Assembly: GCA_030152805.1 (NCBI GenBank)
Contig: JASLIG010000104.1
Span: 29,910-93,909, forward strand
DNA length: 64,000 nt
Reading direction: 5' to 3'
Source of the DNA: Solirubrobacterales bacterium
Lineage (GTDB): Bacteria > Actinomycetota > Thermoleophilia > Solirubrobacterales > 70-9
Positions 37,184 through 46,800 of this stretch are shown here, piece by piece. The number at the start of each line of letters is the position of its first letter. Within the stretch, counting starts at the first letter, position 1. The translations under genes were made by a program, and so were the position numbers. Under the pieces are notes generated by a model. The model was not told the origin of the DNA and ran no database searches. It saw only the letters and a list, made by a program, of their open reading frames with translations.

Positions 37184-37233
37184 CGCTGTTGCCGCGTCGT
37201 GTCCTGGCGCCGGAGGGCGCCGGCCCGCTCCGT

Positions 37234-37728
37234 TCAGGTGAAGCGCGACGGGGTCAGGCGGCAGTAGTGGAATTCGAAGACGAAGCTGACGTTGTTGGCG
37301 GCGTTGGCGGCTCGTTCGACGCGGATCTGTTCGTGCGCGGCCTTGATTTCTTCGCCGCCCTTCAGCGCCACCCCGAGTTTGCGCAGCTTTTCCCCGACGA
37401 TGCCGAGATATTTGAACCACTTGAGCAGGCGGGTGTCGTCCGCTGGCGGCCGCGGTACTGCCGAGATCTTCTTGACGGTGGCATCGAAGGCGGCCGAGGC
37501 GTGGATGAACTGGGCGCCGGCCTGCTTCATCTTGGCCAGCACTCGGCTCTTCGCCTTCGTCCGCACGTTCTTGAGGATCCGTTTGTTGGCTTCGGTGTTG
37601 GCTTGGCAGATCGGCTCGACCTGTTCGACGTACTGCCCGCGCGTCGGCGCTTCTTCGGCCCGCGCCCCGGCTAGGGGCAGGGTCGCCAGCGCGACGATCG
37701 AGACGACTGCTGTGCGGACCCCCTTCAT
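37234..37728 (-). CDS. Secreted protein, 164 aa, unknown function
   Basis: Residues 1-24 are a signal peptide (RTAVVSIVALATLPLAGARA). The mature part is helical: YVEQVEPICQANTEANKRIL near 33-52, a long helix, and a terminal FVFEFHYC. The two cysteines probably pair. Glu codons are mostly GAA. The gene converges on the SDR and is divergent from efp. I recognise no named family. Confidence 0.7.
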   Translation of the reverse strand: MKGVRTAVVSIVALATLPLAGARAEEAPTRGQYVEQVEPICQANTEANKRILKNVRTKAKSRVLAKMKQAGAQFIHASAAFDATVKKISAVPRPPADDTRLLKWFKYLGIVGEKLRKLGVALKGGEEIKAAHEQIRVERAANAANNVSFVFEFHYCRLTPSRFT

Positions 37729-37822
37729 TCCCTGCTGGGCACGTTAGAGGATCGTTCCCGCGTCGCGGTGTTGAGTTCCGGAGAAGGCGCTGCCCGTCCT
37801 CGCTTCTCTAGGATTCGCCGCC

Positions 37823-38383
37823 GTGATCTCGACCAACCAGTTCAAGAACGGCTCGCACATCGAAATCGACGGAACGATCTTCCGGATCATCGAGTTCCAG
37901 CACGTGAAGCCGGGCAAGGGCGGCGCCTTCGTGCGCACCAAGCTGCGCAAGATCGAGGACGGCACGGTCCAGGACAAGACGTTCCGGGCCGGAGAGAAGT
38001 TCCGCCCGGTGCACACCGAGTCGCGCAAGATGCAGTACCTCTACGACTCCGGCGACGCCGCGGTCTTCATGGACACGCGCGACTACGAGCAGATCGAGAT
38101 CCCGCGCGAGGTGGCCGGCGAGGCGATGCGGTGGGTGCTGCCCAACGCCGAGGTCGACGTGCTCTTCGTCGACGAGCGGCCCAGCGACGTGCAGGTTCCG
38201 AGCGCGATCGACATGGTGGTCGCCCAGACCGAGCCCGGCGTCAAGGGCGACACCGCCTCGGGCGGCGGCAACAAGTCGGCGACGCTCGAGTCCGGCGTCG
38301 TCGTGCAGGTGCCGCTCTTCATCGAGGAGGGCGAGAAGGTCCGCGTCGACACGCGCAGCGGCGAGTACGTCTCCCGCGCCTGA
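37823..38383 (+). CDS. efp: Translation elongation factor P
   Basis: 186 residues from a GTG. KOW-like N-domain with PGKGGAFVRTKLR, putting the polyproline-facing Lys at 32. OB domains follow, ending VDTRSGEYVSRA. EF-P relieves stalling at proline runs; several proteins here have such runs (for example the Pro stretch in the gene at 22923). In many bacteria efp lies beside nusB; here two secreted-protein genes intervene. Confidence 0.96.
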   Translation: MISTNQFKNGSHIEIDGTIFRIIEFQHVKPGKGGAFVRTKLRKIEDGTVQDKTFRAGEKFRPVHTESRKMQYLYDSGDAAVFMDTRDYEQIEIPREVAGEAMRWVLPNAEVDVLFVDERPSDVQVPSAIDMVVAQTEPGVKGDTASGGGNKSATLESGVVVQVPLFIEEGEKVRVDTRSGEYVSRA

Positions 38384-38610
38384 GCCGGGGCTCGTCTCTC
38401 GGGCGCCCGAAGGCGAATTGACGCGTCGCGAGGTGGAAAGCGGGCCCCAAATGTGGTACTTGTTGGATGGTTTCAGGGTACGTCTAAATCACCCTGCAGG
38501 GAAAACGCTTGGGAAAGCGGGGGTGCGGCAAGGCGCAAGCCCTCGGCAAGCTTCAGTCGGCAGTAGCTGTTTTTCCGTCCATCGAGCAAATAGACAGGAG
38601 ATTCAGGGTT

Positions 38611-39243
38611 ATGCAAAAGCACAGAAGGGGGGTGGCGTTCACGCCGCTCCTTGTCGGCGTGCTCGCGGCGCTGATGTTGAGCGCCGTTTTCGCCGGCTCG
38701 GCCATGGCCGGCCCCGCTTGGAAGTTCAACGGGAAAGAATTGACAGGCACGGAGACGATCTTGGGGGGGGCCGAAAAAAGCGGCCTCAGCGCGTGGGGAA
38801 TGACGACCACCTGCGACAACTTCCTCTACAAAGTTGAAATCTCGAACAGCGGGGGGACGGGCAAAGGGAACGTCACCGAACTGCCCCTGTTCAACTGCTA
38901 TACGGACACCACCTGCACGGTGGCGGCGATCGAAGCCGAATCGTTCCCCTGGCCCGCCAACCTGACCACGGTCAGCACCAGCAACTACCTCGTGGTCAAA
39001 GGAGTGGACGTCTGGATCCTCTACGGCGGCTGGTTCTGCCCGCTGTGGGGCGTTTGGGCCCACGTCACCGGATCGGCCGGAGGCCTGATCAACAACACGA
39101 CCGAAAGCGCCACGTTCAGCTCGTCGAGCTTCAAAGCGACTGGCACCGAACTGAAAGCGTTCGGAGAATCGGTCGAATGGAACGGCTTCTTCCCGGCCGA
39201 AGCATTCCAATGGCATCGGGAAGAAGCGCTAAGCGTTTCCTGA
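38611..39243 (+). CDS. Secreted protein, 210 aa, unknown function
   Basis: The ATG at 38611 follows ACAGGAG. The upstream in-frame part to 38509 lacks coding character. Residues 1-32 are a signal peptide ending SAMAGPAW. The mature domain is rich in Thr, Asn, Trp and Cys (FNCYTDTTCTV, GGWFCPLWGVW). It is distantly reminiscent of the paralogs at 1-1520. Codons are strongly GAA/AAA biased. It overlaps the next lipoprotein gene by 34 bases in another frame, implying co-translation. Confidence 0.75.
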   Translation: MQKHRRGVAFTPLLVGVLAALMLSAVFAGSAMAGPAWKFNGKELTGTETILGGAEKSGLSAWGMTTTCDNFLYKVEISNSGGTGKGNVTELPLFNCYTDTTCTVAAIEAESFPWPANLTTVSTSNYLVVKGVDVWILYGGWFCPLWGVWAHVTGSAGGLINNTTESATFSSSSFKATGTELKAFGESVEWNGFFPAEAFQWHREEALSVS

Positions 39244-40037
39244 CGACGTCCGCGAAGGGGGTGAGCGCTGGGGTTCTCCCGGCGCTCGCCCTCTCGGCGC
39301 TCCTGCTCCTGGGTTGCGGGGGAGGGTCTTCCGATACCTCGGGCTCGACCGCTGCCACCGGCGGCGCCGCCGGCGAAGCCGGCTCCGCCTCCGGCCAAGC
39401 GGGCTCGGGTTCCGCGACCGGCGCGGGGGCGGACGCGACAGGGGCCGCCAGCGTGGGAACTCCAGGTCAGTCGTCCCCTGGGCAGCCGTCCTCTGGCAGG
39501 CACGGCGCACCCGTTCCGCAGCCCACCGCCCAGGAAGCGCCCAAGATCACCCCCCAGCAGCGCCGCGAAGCGACCGTGGCCAGCATCACCTTGCTTAGCC
39601 CGTCGAGCCAAGCGTCCAGCGGTGGCCCACCGGCGCTGCCTGCCCAGTACACCTGCGACGGCAAGAACACTTCGCCGGCGCTTCGCTGGCAGGGCGTACC
39701 GCAGGACACCGCCGAACTGGCCCTCTTCACGATGAACCTGCGGCCGGTCGACGGGAAGCTCTTCTTCGACTGGGCCGTGGCCGGCCTGAGCCCCGACCTG
39801 GAAGAAATCGAAGCCGGAAAACTTCCCAAGGGCGCCGTGGTCGGCCGCAACGGCTTCGGCAAGACGGCCTACGGACTCTGTCCGGAAGGAGGGGAAGAAA
39901 CGTATCTGTTCACCCTCTTCGCCCTGCCAGAGAAGCTTTCGCCCAGTCAGGGCTTCGAACCGTTCGCGCTGCGTAAAGAAGTGCTCGACACCTCCGGCAA
40001 CGTCGGCGTCCTGGGCCTGGGCTACGCGCGCGGCTGA
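39210..40037 (+). CDS. PEBP/YbhB-family lipoprotein
   Basis: 275 residues. The ATG at 39210 is chosen because it gives a clean lipoprotein signal, ALSALLLLGC with Cys36. A 75-residue Gly/Ala/Ser linker follows. The C-terminal 150 residues match the PEBP/Raf-kinase-inhibitor-like fold: QYTCDGKNTSPALRWQGVP, FFDWAVAGL, and GKTAYGLCPEGGEETYLFTLFALP. The bacterial family binds small ligands and its role is unclear. Glu is almost always GAA. It overlaps the previous gene by 34 bases. Confidence 0.82.
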   Translation: MASGRSAKRFLTTSAKGVSAGVLPALALSALLLLGCGGGSSDTSGSTAATGGAAGEAGSASGQAGSGSATGAGADATGAASVGTPGQSSPGQPSSGRHGAPVPQPTAQEAPKITPQQRREATVASITLLSPSSQASSGGPPALPAQYTCDGKNTSPALRWQGVPQDTAELALFTMNLRPVDGKLFFDWAVAGLSPDLEEIEAGKLPKGAVVGRNGFGKTAYGLCPEGGEETYLFTLFALPEKLSPSQGFEPFALRKEVLDTSGNVGVLGLGYARG

Positions 40038-40091
40038 GGCCGATTGCTCTGACTCGAACCGTCCAGCCGGCCGAAACGGGAGAATGGCGTC

Positions 40092-40472
40092 ATGCGCCGT
40101 TCCGACCAGCGCCGCGACGCCGTTTTCGCCTGCTACCAGCGCGACGTCACCGGCCGACCGCTGGAGGAGTTGGTCGCCGACTCGCGTCCCTTCACGCGTG
40201 AGCTCGCGGCCGGGGTCGAGGCGCACCGCGATCGGCTCGACGCGGCGATCGCCGCCCACGCCAAGGGTTGGGAGCTGGAGCGGATCGCGCCGCTGGAGCG
40301 CAACCTGATGCGGGTAGCGCTATACGAGATCGAGCACTGCGAGGACGTGCCGACGGAGGTGGCGATCGACGAGGCGATCGAGATTGCCAAGGAGTACTGC
40401 GGCGCCGACGCGCCAGGCTTCGTCAACGGCGTACTCGGCGCGATCGCGCGCGAGCGTGAGGGCGTAAGTTGA
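40092..40472 (+). CDS. nusB: Transcription antitermination factor NusB
   Basis: 126 residues, all-helical. RRDAVFACYQRDVTG at the start, APLERNLMRVALYEI near 75 and VAIDEAIEIAKEYCGADAPGFVNGVLGAI near the end are family signatures. It binds boxA RNA with NusE for rRNA antitermination. It leads the nusB-xseB-ispA-dxs operon with stop-start overlaps. Confidence 0.94.
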   Translation: MRRSDQRRDAVFACYQRDVTGRPLEELVADSRPFTRELAAGVEAHRDRLDAAIAAHAKGWELERIAPLERNLMRVALYEIEHCEDVPTEVAIDEAIEIAKEYCGADAPGFVNGVLGAIAREREGVS

Positions 40473-40645
40473 ACAGGCTTCGCGAGATCTCCGAGCGGCT
40501 CGCTGCGATCGCGCGCGAGTTGGAGGACGGGGGAACGGACGACGCGCACGCCGCCGAGCTCGCGCGGGAGGCGGCCGAGCTTGCTGCCGAGGCGGTGGAG
40601 GAGACCAATCGCCGCGTCCGCGAGGGCCAGGCCGCGGCCGAGTGA
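40469..40645 (+). CDS. xseB: Short helical protein, exonuclease VII small-subunit-like
   Basis: 58 residues from a TTG that overlaps the nusB stop. The product is a charged helix with LREISERLAAIARELEDGG, then AAELAREAAELAAEAVEE, ending QAAAE. Size and its place between nusB and ispA match xseB in many bacteria, but the sequence is weakly conserved and no xseA is in the window. It could be a degenerate or unrelated coiled-coil. Confidence 0.5.
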   Translation: MNRLREISERLAAIARELEDGGTDDAHAAELAREAAELAAEAVEETNRRVREGQAAAE

Positions 40646-40661
40646 GCGACGCCCACCGCCT

Positions 40662-41525
40662 GTGAGCTACCCCGAAGAGCTGCGCGCGCTGGTCGATGCC
40701 GAGCTCGAGCGGCTGCGCTTTCCGGCGCCGGCGGCGACCGCCGGCCTGGAGGAGGCGATGCGCTATTCGCTGCTGGCGGGCGGCAAGCGGGTGCGGCCCG
40801 TTCTCGTCCTGGCGACGGCGCGCGCGCTCGGGGCTGAGCCGGAGCGCTTCCTGCCGGTCGCCTGCGCGATCGAGCTGGTCCACACCTACTCGCTGATCCA
40901 CGATGACCTGCCGGCGATGGACGACGACGAGCTGCGGCGCGGGGCGCCGACCTCCCACGTCAAGTTCGGCGAGGACGTGGCGATCCTCGCCGGCGACGGC
41001 CTCTTCGCCGAGGCAGTGCGGCTCTTCTGCGAGCAGCCCGGCGAGCCGGCACGCGTGTTGGCGGCGCTGCGCGAGCTGAGCGCGGCGACCGGGGTCGACG
41101 GGATGGTCGGCGGCCAGTACGTCGACGTCACCGTCGAGGAGCGCGACGCCGAGGGTTTGCGGGCCCTGCATACGCTGAAGACCGGGCGGCTGATCGCCGC
41201 CAGCGTCGGCGTCGTGCTGACACTCGAGGGATTGGTGGAACCTGAGACAATCCCCTTTCGCCGATTCGCCAACGAGCTGGGCGTGCTCTTCCAGATCGTC
41301 GACGACATTCTCGATGTGACCGGAAGCGCCGAGCGGCTGGGCAAGACCCATGGAAGCGACGAGCGCCTTGGAAAAATCACCTACGTCAGCCTCTTCGGGC
41401 TGGAGCGGGCGCGCCAGCTCGCCAGCGAGTCGCACGCCAAGGCGACCGCAGCGCTCGGTGAGGCAAGCGGCGAGATGGGCGATCTGAAGCGGGTCGCCGA
41501 CTACATCTTTACCCGGGACGAATGA
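40662..41525 (+). CDS. ispA: Polyprenyl (farnesyl/geranylgeranyl) diphosphate synthase
   Basis: 287 residues from the GTG at 40662. First Asp-rich motif HDDLPAMDDDELRRG, with GGKRVRP before it. Second motif FQIVDDILDVTG with LGKTHGSDERLGK after it. It condenses isopentenyl diphosphate units; chain length is not certain from sequence. It overlaps dxs by 4 bases, linking precursor supply and elongation. Confidence 0.92.
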   Translation: MSYPEELRALVDAELERLRFPAPAATAGLEEAMRYSLLAGGKRVRPVLVLATARALGAEPERFLPVACAIELVHTYSLIHDDLPAMDDDELRRGAPTSHVKFGEDVAILAGDGLFAEAVRLFCEQPGEPARVLAALRELSAATGVDGMVGGQYVDVTVEERDAEGLRALHTLKTGRLIAASVGVVLTLEGLVEPETIPFRRFANELGVLFQIVDDILDVTGSAERLGKTHGSDERLGKITYVSLFGLERARQLASESHAKATAALGEASGEMGDLKRVADYIFTRDE

Positions 41526-43552
41526 GCGAGAACGGACACGCGGCAGACGATCAGGGCGAGTCGCCCCTGCTCGAGGGGATCGACGGACCGGCCGACCTGC
41601 ACGAGCTGGACGATGAGCAGCTGCAGCGGGTGGCGCAGGAGATGCGCACCTACATCATCGACACGATCGGCGAGATCGGCGGCCACTTCGGCGCCAACCT
41701 CGGCACCTGCGAGCTCGCCGTCGCCCTGCACAGCCTGCTCGACTCGCCGCGCGACAAGCTCCTCTGGGACGTCGGCCACCAGGCCTACCCGCACAAGATC
41801 CTCACCGGTCGCCGCGAGGGCCTGCCGACGATCCGCCAGTACGAGGGGTTGGCGCCGTTCTGCTCGGTCTTCGAGTCAGAGCACGACATCATGGGCGCCG
41901 GCCACGCCTCGACCTCGATCGGCTACGCGGTCGGGCTGAAGGAGGCGATGCGCAAGGGGATCGGCGAGGACGGAAGAGTCGCGGCCGTCATCGGCGACGG
42001 CGCCCTCACCGGCGGCGTCGCTTACGAGGCGCTGCACGCGGCGGGCGGCCTGCAGACGCCGGTCGTGATCGTGCTCAACGACAACGGGATGTCGATCTCG
42101 CCCAACGTCGGCGCGCTCTCGCGCTACTTCAATCGCGTCCGCCTCAACCCGCGCCTCTACCACGCCCGCGAGGGGGTCGAGGACCGCTTGACCAAGCTGC
42201 CGCTCGGCTTCGGCAAGCGGATCGAACGGCTCGGGCCGGAGATCAAGTCGGCGATCAAGGCCTACTGGGCGCCCGGGCTCTTCTTCGAGGAGCTCGACCT
42301 CGCCTACATGGGCGTGATCGACGGCCACGACGTGCACGCTCTGCGCGAGGCTCTGCGCGAGGCCTTCGAGGCCGACCGCCCGGTCGTCGTCCACATCCAC
42401 ACGGTCAAGGGCAAGGGCTTCGGCCCGGCCGAGGAGGGCGGCCTGGAGGGCATGGAGAAATGGCACGCCGCCAAGCCCAACTCGATCGTCAACGGAGAAC
42501 CGGCGCCCAAGCCGGTCGCCGTACAGGAGTCCGACTCGCCCGAGGCGATCGCGCCGGAGCGCCTGGAGGCGCCGCCGGCGCCGAGCGCGCCGCCGCAGTA
42601 CACGCAGGTCTTCGCCGATGCGATCGTCGCCGAGGCCAGGCGCGACAAGCGCGTGGTCGGGATCACCGCGGCGATGGCGGGGGGGACGGGTCTGCAGAAG
42701 CTCGCCGAGGAGGTGCCCGAGCAGTACTACGACGTCGGAATCGCCGAGCAGAACGCGGTGCTGCTTGCCTCGGGCCTCGCGATCCAAGGAGCCAAGCCGG
42801 TCTGCGCGATCTACTCGACCTTCCTCCAGCGCGCCTTCGACCAGATCGTCCACGACGTCTGCCTGCAGGAGCTCGACGTTACCTTCGCGATGGACCGGGC
42901 CGGGCTGGTCGGCGACGACGGGCCGACCCACCACGGCGCCTTCGACGTCTCCTATTTCCGCCCGATCCCCAACGTGGTTCTGATGGCGCCGCGCGACGAG
43001 GCGATGCTGGTCCACATGCTGCGCACGGCGATCTCCCACGACGGCCCGGCGGCGCTGCGCTACCCGCGTGGCGCGGCCGAGGGGGTCGGGTTGCCGGACG
43101 AGGGCAAGGAGATCCCGATCGGCTCCGGCGAGCTGCTGGCGAGCGGCGAGCGCGTGGCGCTGCTCGGCTACGGCTACGGCGTCTCGGTCGCTCTGGATGC
43201 AGCCAGGATCCTCGCCGCTCACGATCTGAAGGCGACGGTGGCCGATGCCCGCTTCGCCAAGCCGCTGGACGGCGAGCTGCTCGAGCGTCTCGCGCTCGGC
43301 CATGACCTCGTCGTGACGATCGAGGAGAACGTCCTGCCCGGCGGCTTCGGCTCGGCCGTGCTCGAGCACCTGGAGGACGCCTTCGCCGAGCGCGCGGGAG
43401 AGCGCGCCCGCGTCCTGCGAGTCGGCTTGCCCGACCGCTACGTCACCCACGGCAAGCCGGCCCTGCTGCGCGAGGAGGTCGGCCTGACCGGCGAGGCGGT
43501 GGCGGAGCGCGTTCTCGCCGCCCTGCGCTCCGGCGAGCTGGCCCTGAGTTGA
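41522..43552 (+). CDS. dxs: 1-deoxy-D-xylulose-5-phosphate synthase
   Basis: 676 residues. The thiamine-diphosphate site is GDGALTGGVAYEALH with LNDNGMSISPNVG; the DXS-specific IDGHDVHALREAL follows. The transketolase C-half has GIAEQNAVLLASGLA and DDGPTHHGAFDVSYFRPIPN. It makes DXP for isoprenoids, thiamine and pyridoxal. In many bacteria the next gene is tlyA; here a 5 kb insertion follows. Confidence 0.96.
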   Translation: MSENGHAADDQGESPLLEGIDGPADLHELDDEQLQRVAQEMRTYIIDTIGEIGGHFGANLGTCELAVALHSLLDSPRDKLLWDVGHQAYPHKILTGRREGLPTIRQYEGLAPFCSVFESEHDIMGAGHASTSIGYAVGLKEAMRKGIGEDGRVAAVIGDGALTGGVAYEALHAAGGLQTPVVIVLNDNGMSISPNVGALSRYFNRVRLNPRLYHAREGVEDRLTKLPLGFGKRIERLGPEIKSAIKAYWAPGLFFEELDLAYMGVIDGHDVHALREALREAFEADRPVVVHIHTVKGKGFGPAEEGGLEGMEKWHAAKPNSIVNGEPAPKPVAVQESDSPEAIAPERLEAPPAPSAPPQYTQVFADAIVAEARRDKRVVGITAAMAGGTGLQKLAEEVPEQYYDVGIAEQNAVLLASGLAIQGAKPVCAIYSTFLQRAFDQIVHDVCLQELDVTFAMDRAGLVGDDGPTHHGAFDVSYFRPIPNVVLMAPRDEAMLVHMLRTAISHDGPAALRYPRGAAEGVGLPDEGKEIPIGSGELLASGERVALLGYGYGVSVALDAARILAAHDLKATVADARFAKPLDGELLERLALGHDLVVTIEENVLPGGFGSAVLEHLEDAFAERAGERARVLRVGLPDRYVTHGKPALLREEVGLTGEAVAERVLAALRSGELALS

Positions 43553-43662
43553 GCGCTCGTTCGGCGCCGGTCGGCCCTCGAAGCACCTGACCGGATCGAG
43601 AACCCGCCCCAAAAATTAGGGCTTGCGTCAAATCGCTCAATCGGTTAGCCTGCCGTCGTCTC

Positions 43663-43711
43663 TTCTGGGGTTACTCGAGGGAGGAGAGACATCTCTATGT
43701 ATGTGGATCCG
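43663..43711 (+). repeat. Direct repeat DR1 bordering the NACHT segment
   Basis: 49 bases from TTCTGGGGTTACT through AGGGAGGAGAGA to ATGTGGATCCG. The same sequence, with a 4-base insertion and three substitutions, lies at 48660-48712 in the same orientation. It contains a very strong Shine-Dalgarno block followed by ATG at 43697, which opens a 15-codon ORF ending at 43744; ATG at 43701 opens MWIRT then stop. Upstream, TTGCGT (43623) and TAGCCT (43646) might be a promoter. Confidence 0.7.
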
Positions 43712-43750
43712 CACGTAGGGAGCGTCGTGGATCTACTGCCTTAGCCGCGC

Positions 43751-43779
43751 CGGTGCCAAGGGCACCGCGCCGCGGTGCC
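43751..43779 (+). promoter_or_regulatory. Competing hairpins before the NACHT gene
   Basis: CGGTGCC (43751-43757) can pair with GGCACCG (43761-43767). The latter can instead pair, as GGCACCGCG, with CGCGGTGCC (43771-43779). The two helices are mutually exclusive and lie between the micro-ORF stop (43744) and the NACHT start, an attenuator-like layout. Confidence 0.4.
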
Positions 43780-43820
43780 GCAAATTCCGGGGATCTGTAT
43801 AGAAACGGTAGTGTCATCGC

Positions 43821-46800
43821 GTGGCTGGGGCCGCGAGGACGATGGCGGGGGTCGCCCCCCAGGAATTGCTGGAATCGCTGGGAGTTCACTCTCATCCGCT
43901 GATCGTCCTCTGCACCGTGGTCGCCTTGCTGGGTGCCCTCGCCACCGGCGCAGCGGTGATTCACCGAGTGGCGCAGGGCGCGGTCAAGTTGATCTGGCTC
44001 AGGCAGCGCTCGTTCCGCCGAGCGCTGCGGCGCCGCCAGCTGTTTGCGTCCTTCGTCGAGAGCCGAGTTCGAGATCTCGACAACAAGGAGGAATGGTCCG
44101 ACCAGCGCTTCGCCGAGCTCGAGGCCGAGGTAGAGACGGTCGGCGTTGCTCGCCGGCGGCGTCTTTTCGGTCTGATCGGCAGCGGCGACGGGCTTCGCCG
44201 GGAGCGTTCTCTTTCGCGCGCGCTGGTTCGCAGTCGGGAGAAGCTGATCCTGCTGCAAGGCGACCCGGGTTCGGGCAAGAGCGTCGCTCTGCGCTTCGTC
44301 GCGCGGCGCATGGCGGAGCAGGCGATGCGCTCGCCCCGGCTCGATTCGGTCATTCCCCTCTACGTCAACCTCAAGAACCTGAAGCCAGTGGCGCGCCCGA
44401 TCGACGCGAAGCTGATCGAGGACTACGTGCGTGAAAGCGTCCTCGCCGGCAGCAATCGCGACGTCAATCGCTTTCTCGATGTCGAGTTCGATCGCGGGCG
44501 CGAGGCGGGGACCTGGTTCTTCCTGTTCGACTCCTTTGACGAGATCCCGGCCGTCCTCAGCGCGACAGAGGCAACCGGGGTCGTGCGCGAGTACTCGGAT
44601 GCGATCTTCAGCTTCATCCATTCGCTGAACGACTGCCGCGGGATCGTCGCCTCGCGACATTTCCGCGCTCCCCCGCGTTGGGGTCTGCCGACTTTCCGGA
44701 TCGTTCCCCTCTCGGAGCGTCGCAAGCGGGAGCTGATCCGCAAGGCGGACATTGGGCCGGTGGAGGACAGCCTCCTGGAGGAGCTGCGCACGGCGAACCC
44801 CGACGTCGCCGGCCTCTCCGGCAATCCGCTCTTCCTCGGGCTCTTGACCGAATACGCCCATGACAATGGGCAGCTGCCGGCTGGATGGCACGACGTCTTC
44901 GAGACCTTCGTCTCGACCCGGCTCGCAACAGACGCCGGCAAGGTTGCCGAGATCTTCGGCATCGGCGAAGCCGAGCTTCGCCTTCGCGCCGAGCAGATCG
45001 CCTTCACGATGACCGCGAGCCACGGTTTGGGATTGAGCCCTCCGCGCGAGGAGCTGAGGAGCGCTTACCTTGCTGCCGGGTTCGGTGCGGCCGACCGCCT
45101 TTCGGTTGCAATGGACGCGCTCGAGTGGATCAAGTTGGCTCGCCCGGAAGAGTCCGCTGCGCCAGACGGGTCCGTCTTCACCTTCGCCCACCGACGGTTC
45201 CAGGAGTATTTCGCCACCTGCGTAGTTCTACGTGAACCAGATCGGATTCCACCACAACAGCTGCTCACGGACGCGAGTTGGCGAGAGACGACGGTGACGC
45301 TCTGCCAGGCCTACGCCGACAAGGCCGGGGAAATCCTCGCCGAGGCGGATCGCATCCTGGCGAAGGCCGCCAAGGACGACAACCCCGACAACGGATCGGC
45401 CTTCGTATGGCCCGAGGGAACGCTGCACCTGCTGAGCCTGCTGCAGAGCGCTTTCGCATCCAGGGCGGAGGGCCTGCCGCGGAGCCTGCACGAGCACATC
45501 GAGGCGGTCTTCGCGAAGGTCGAAAGGTGCGGCACCATCACCGATCGAAAGTGGGTGCTCGAGGTCGCGGGGATCGGGCGCCCGCTGAACCTCGCCGTGC
45601 GCCTGCGCAAGGCGCTTCGCGACGAAAGCGCATGGCTGCGCGAGGTCGCCTACCGGCAGACGGCCCGCCTCGGCATCGTCCCGGCAGACTTGGTGGCCGA
45701 GATCCGCATCGCGCTCGTGCTCAGGACCGCTGACCTGAGGTTGCTGCGAGATTGGCCGGCAACCCGCGCGCAGTTGCAGCGGATCAGGCCGTCTGCCGGG
45801 CTCATGCCCGTCGCCCAAATGCTCCGGGCCATTCCCGCGATCGACATCCTCACCGCGAGTGCGGTCCTCGTCGTGATCTGGCTGAGCAGGGGGCTTGGGC
45901 CTGTCGCAGGGATCACCGCTGCTCTGTTTGGCCTCTTGATGGTCCTCTCGTACTTTCCGGTTGCCGCCCGTTTGGCCGGGGGCAAGCTGAATCTGGCCGG
46001 TGACATCCGGGCACCAAGGGCCTGGCGACGGATTCTTGGCGACCTCAACGGACTCTTGGCGATGGCGGGGATGCAGATCCGGTTCTTCGTGGCTCTCATG
46101 GCCGCGCTGCTGGTGAGTCCTCGCAACGACTTCCAGCTCCTCCCGTCGGCGATGGTGTTCCTGCTGCTCACCTGGGTGCTCGCCGCAACCTTTGCTTGCG
46201 TCTACTCGCCGCCGCGAACTCCGCTCGGCTGGCTGTTCGTTCATCTCCGTCCCCTGCCCAGGATCGTGCAGACGGCGCAGCGACTGCTTCGTCTGCTGCT
46301 GAGGCCGCAGATGCTGATGGTTCTTGTCTTGCTCGCCGCGCTGGTCGTGCTCTCGACCTACTCCGAGGTAGGTGGCCTGACGCTGTTGATCCTCGGGATG
46401 GTGCCATTCGCGCTCGTTGCGTTCATCGAAATCGTGCTGGCGATTTCGGACGCGCTGTGGTTTCGCAGCTGGAAGCGAGATGGCATAGAGCCGATGCACC
46501 CAGAGCTCTTGCTCTATTCGCTGGAGGATCTGAGAAAGGTCTCCGGCGCCGCCCAGCTCGTGCGCACCGTCCGCACGCAAAGACTTCTGCCGGACACGGA
46601 TGAGGCCCGGCTCATGCTTCGCGACCTGCTTGCGGCGATCGACCTCGGCAGGAATGCTCTGTCTGAGTCGGGCTTTCAGCCGCGCTCGCATGCGTTTCGT
46701 TCTTGGTGGGAAGACGGCGACGAGCAAGCAATGCGAGCAATCTCCCGCCTCCGCGCGGAGGTGGTCGACGAGATCGGTCAGCTGCTCGAGGAACTGGAAA

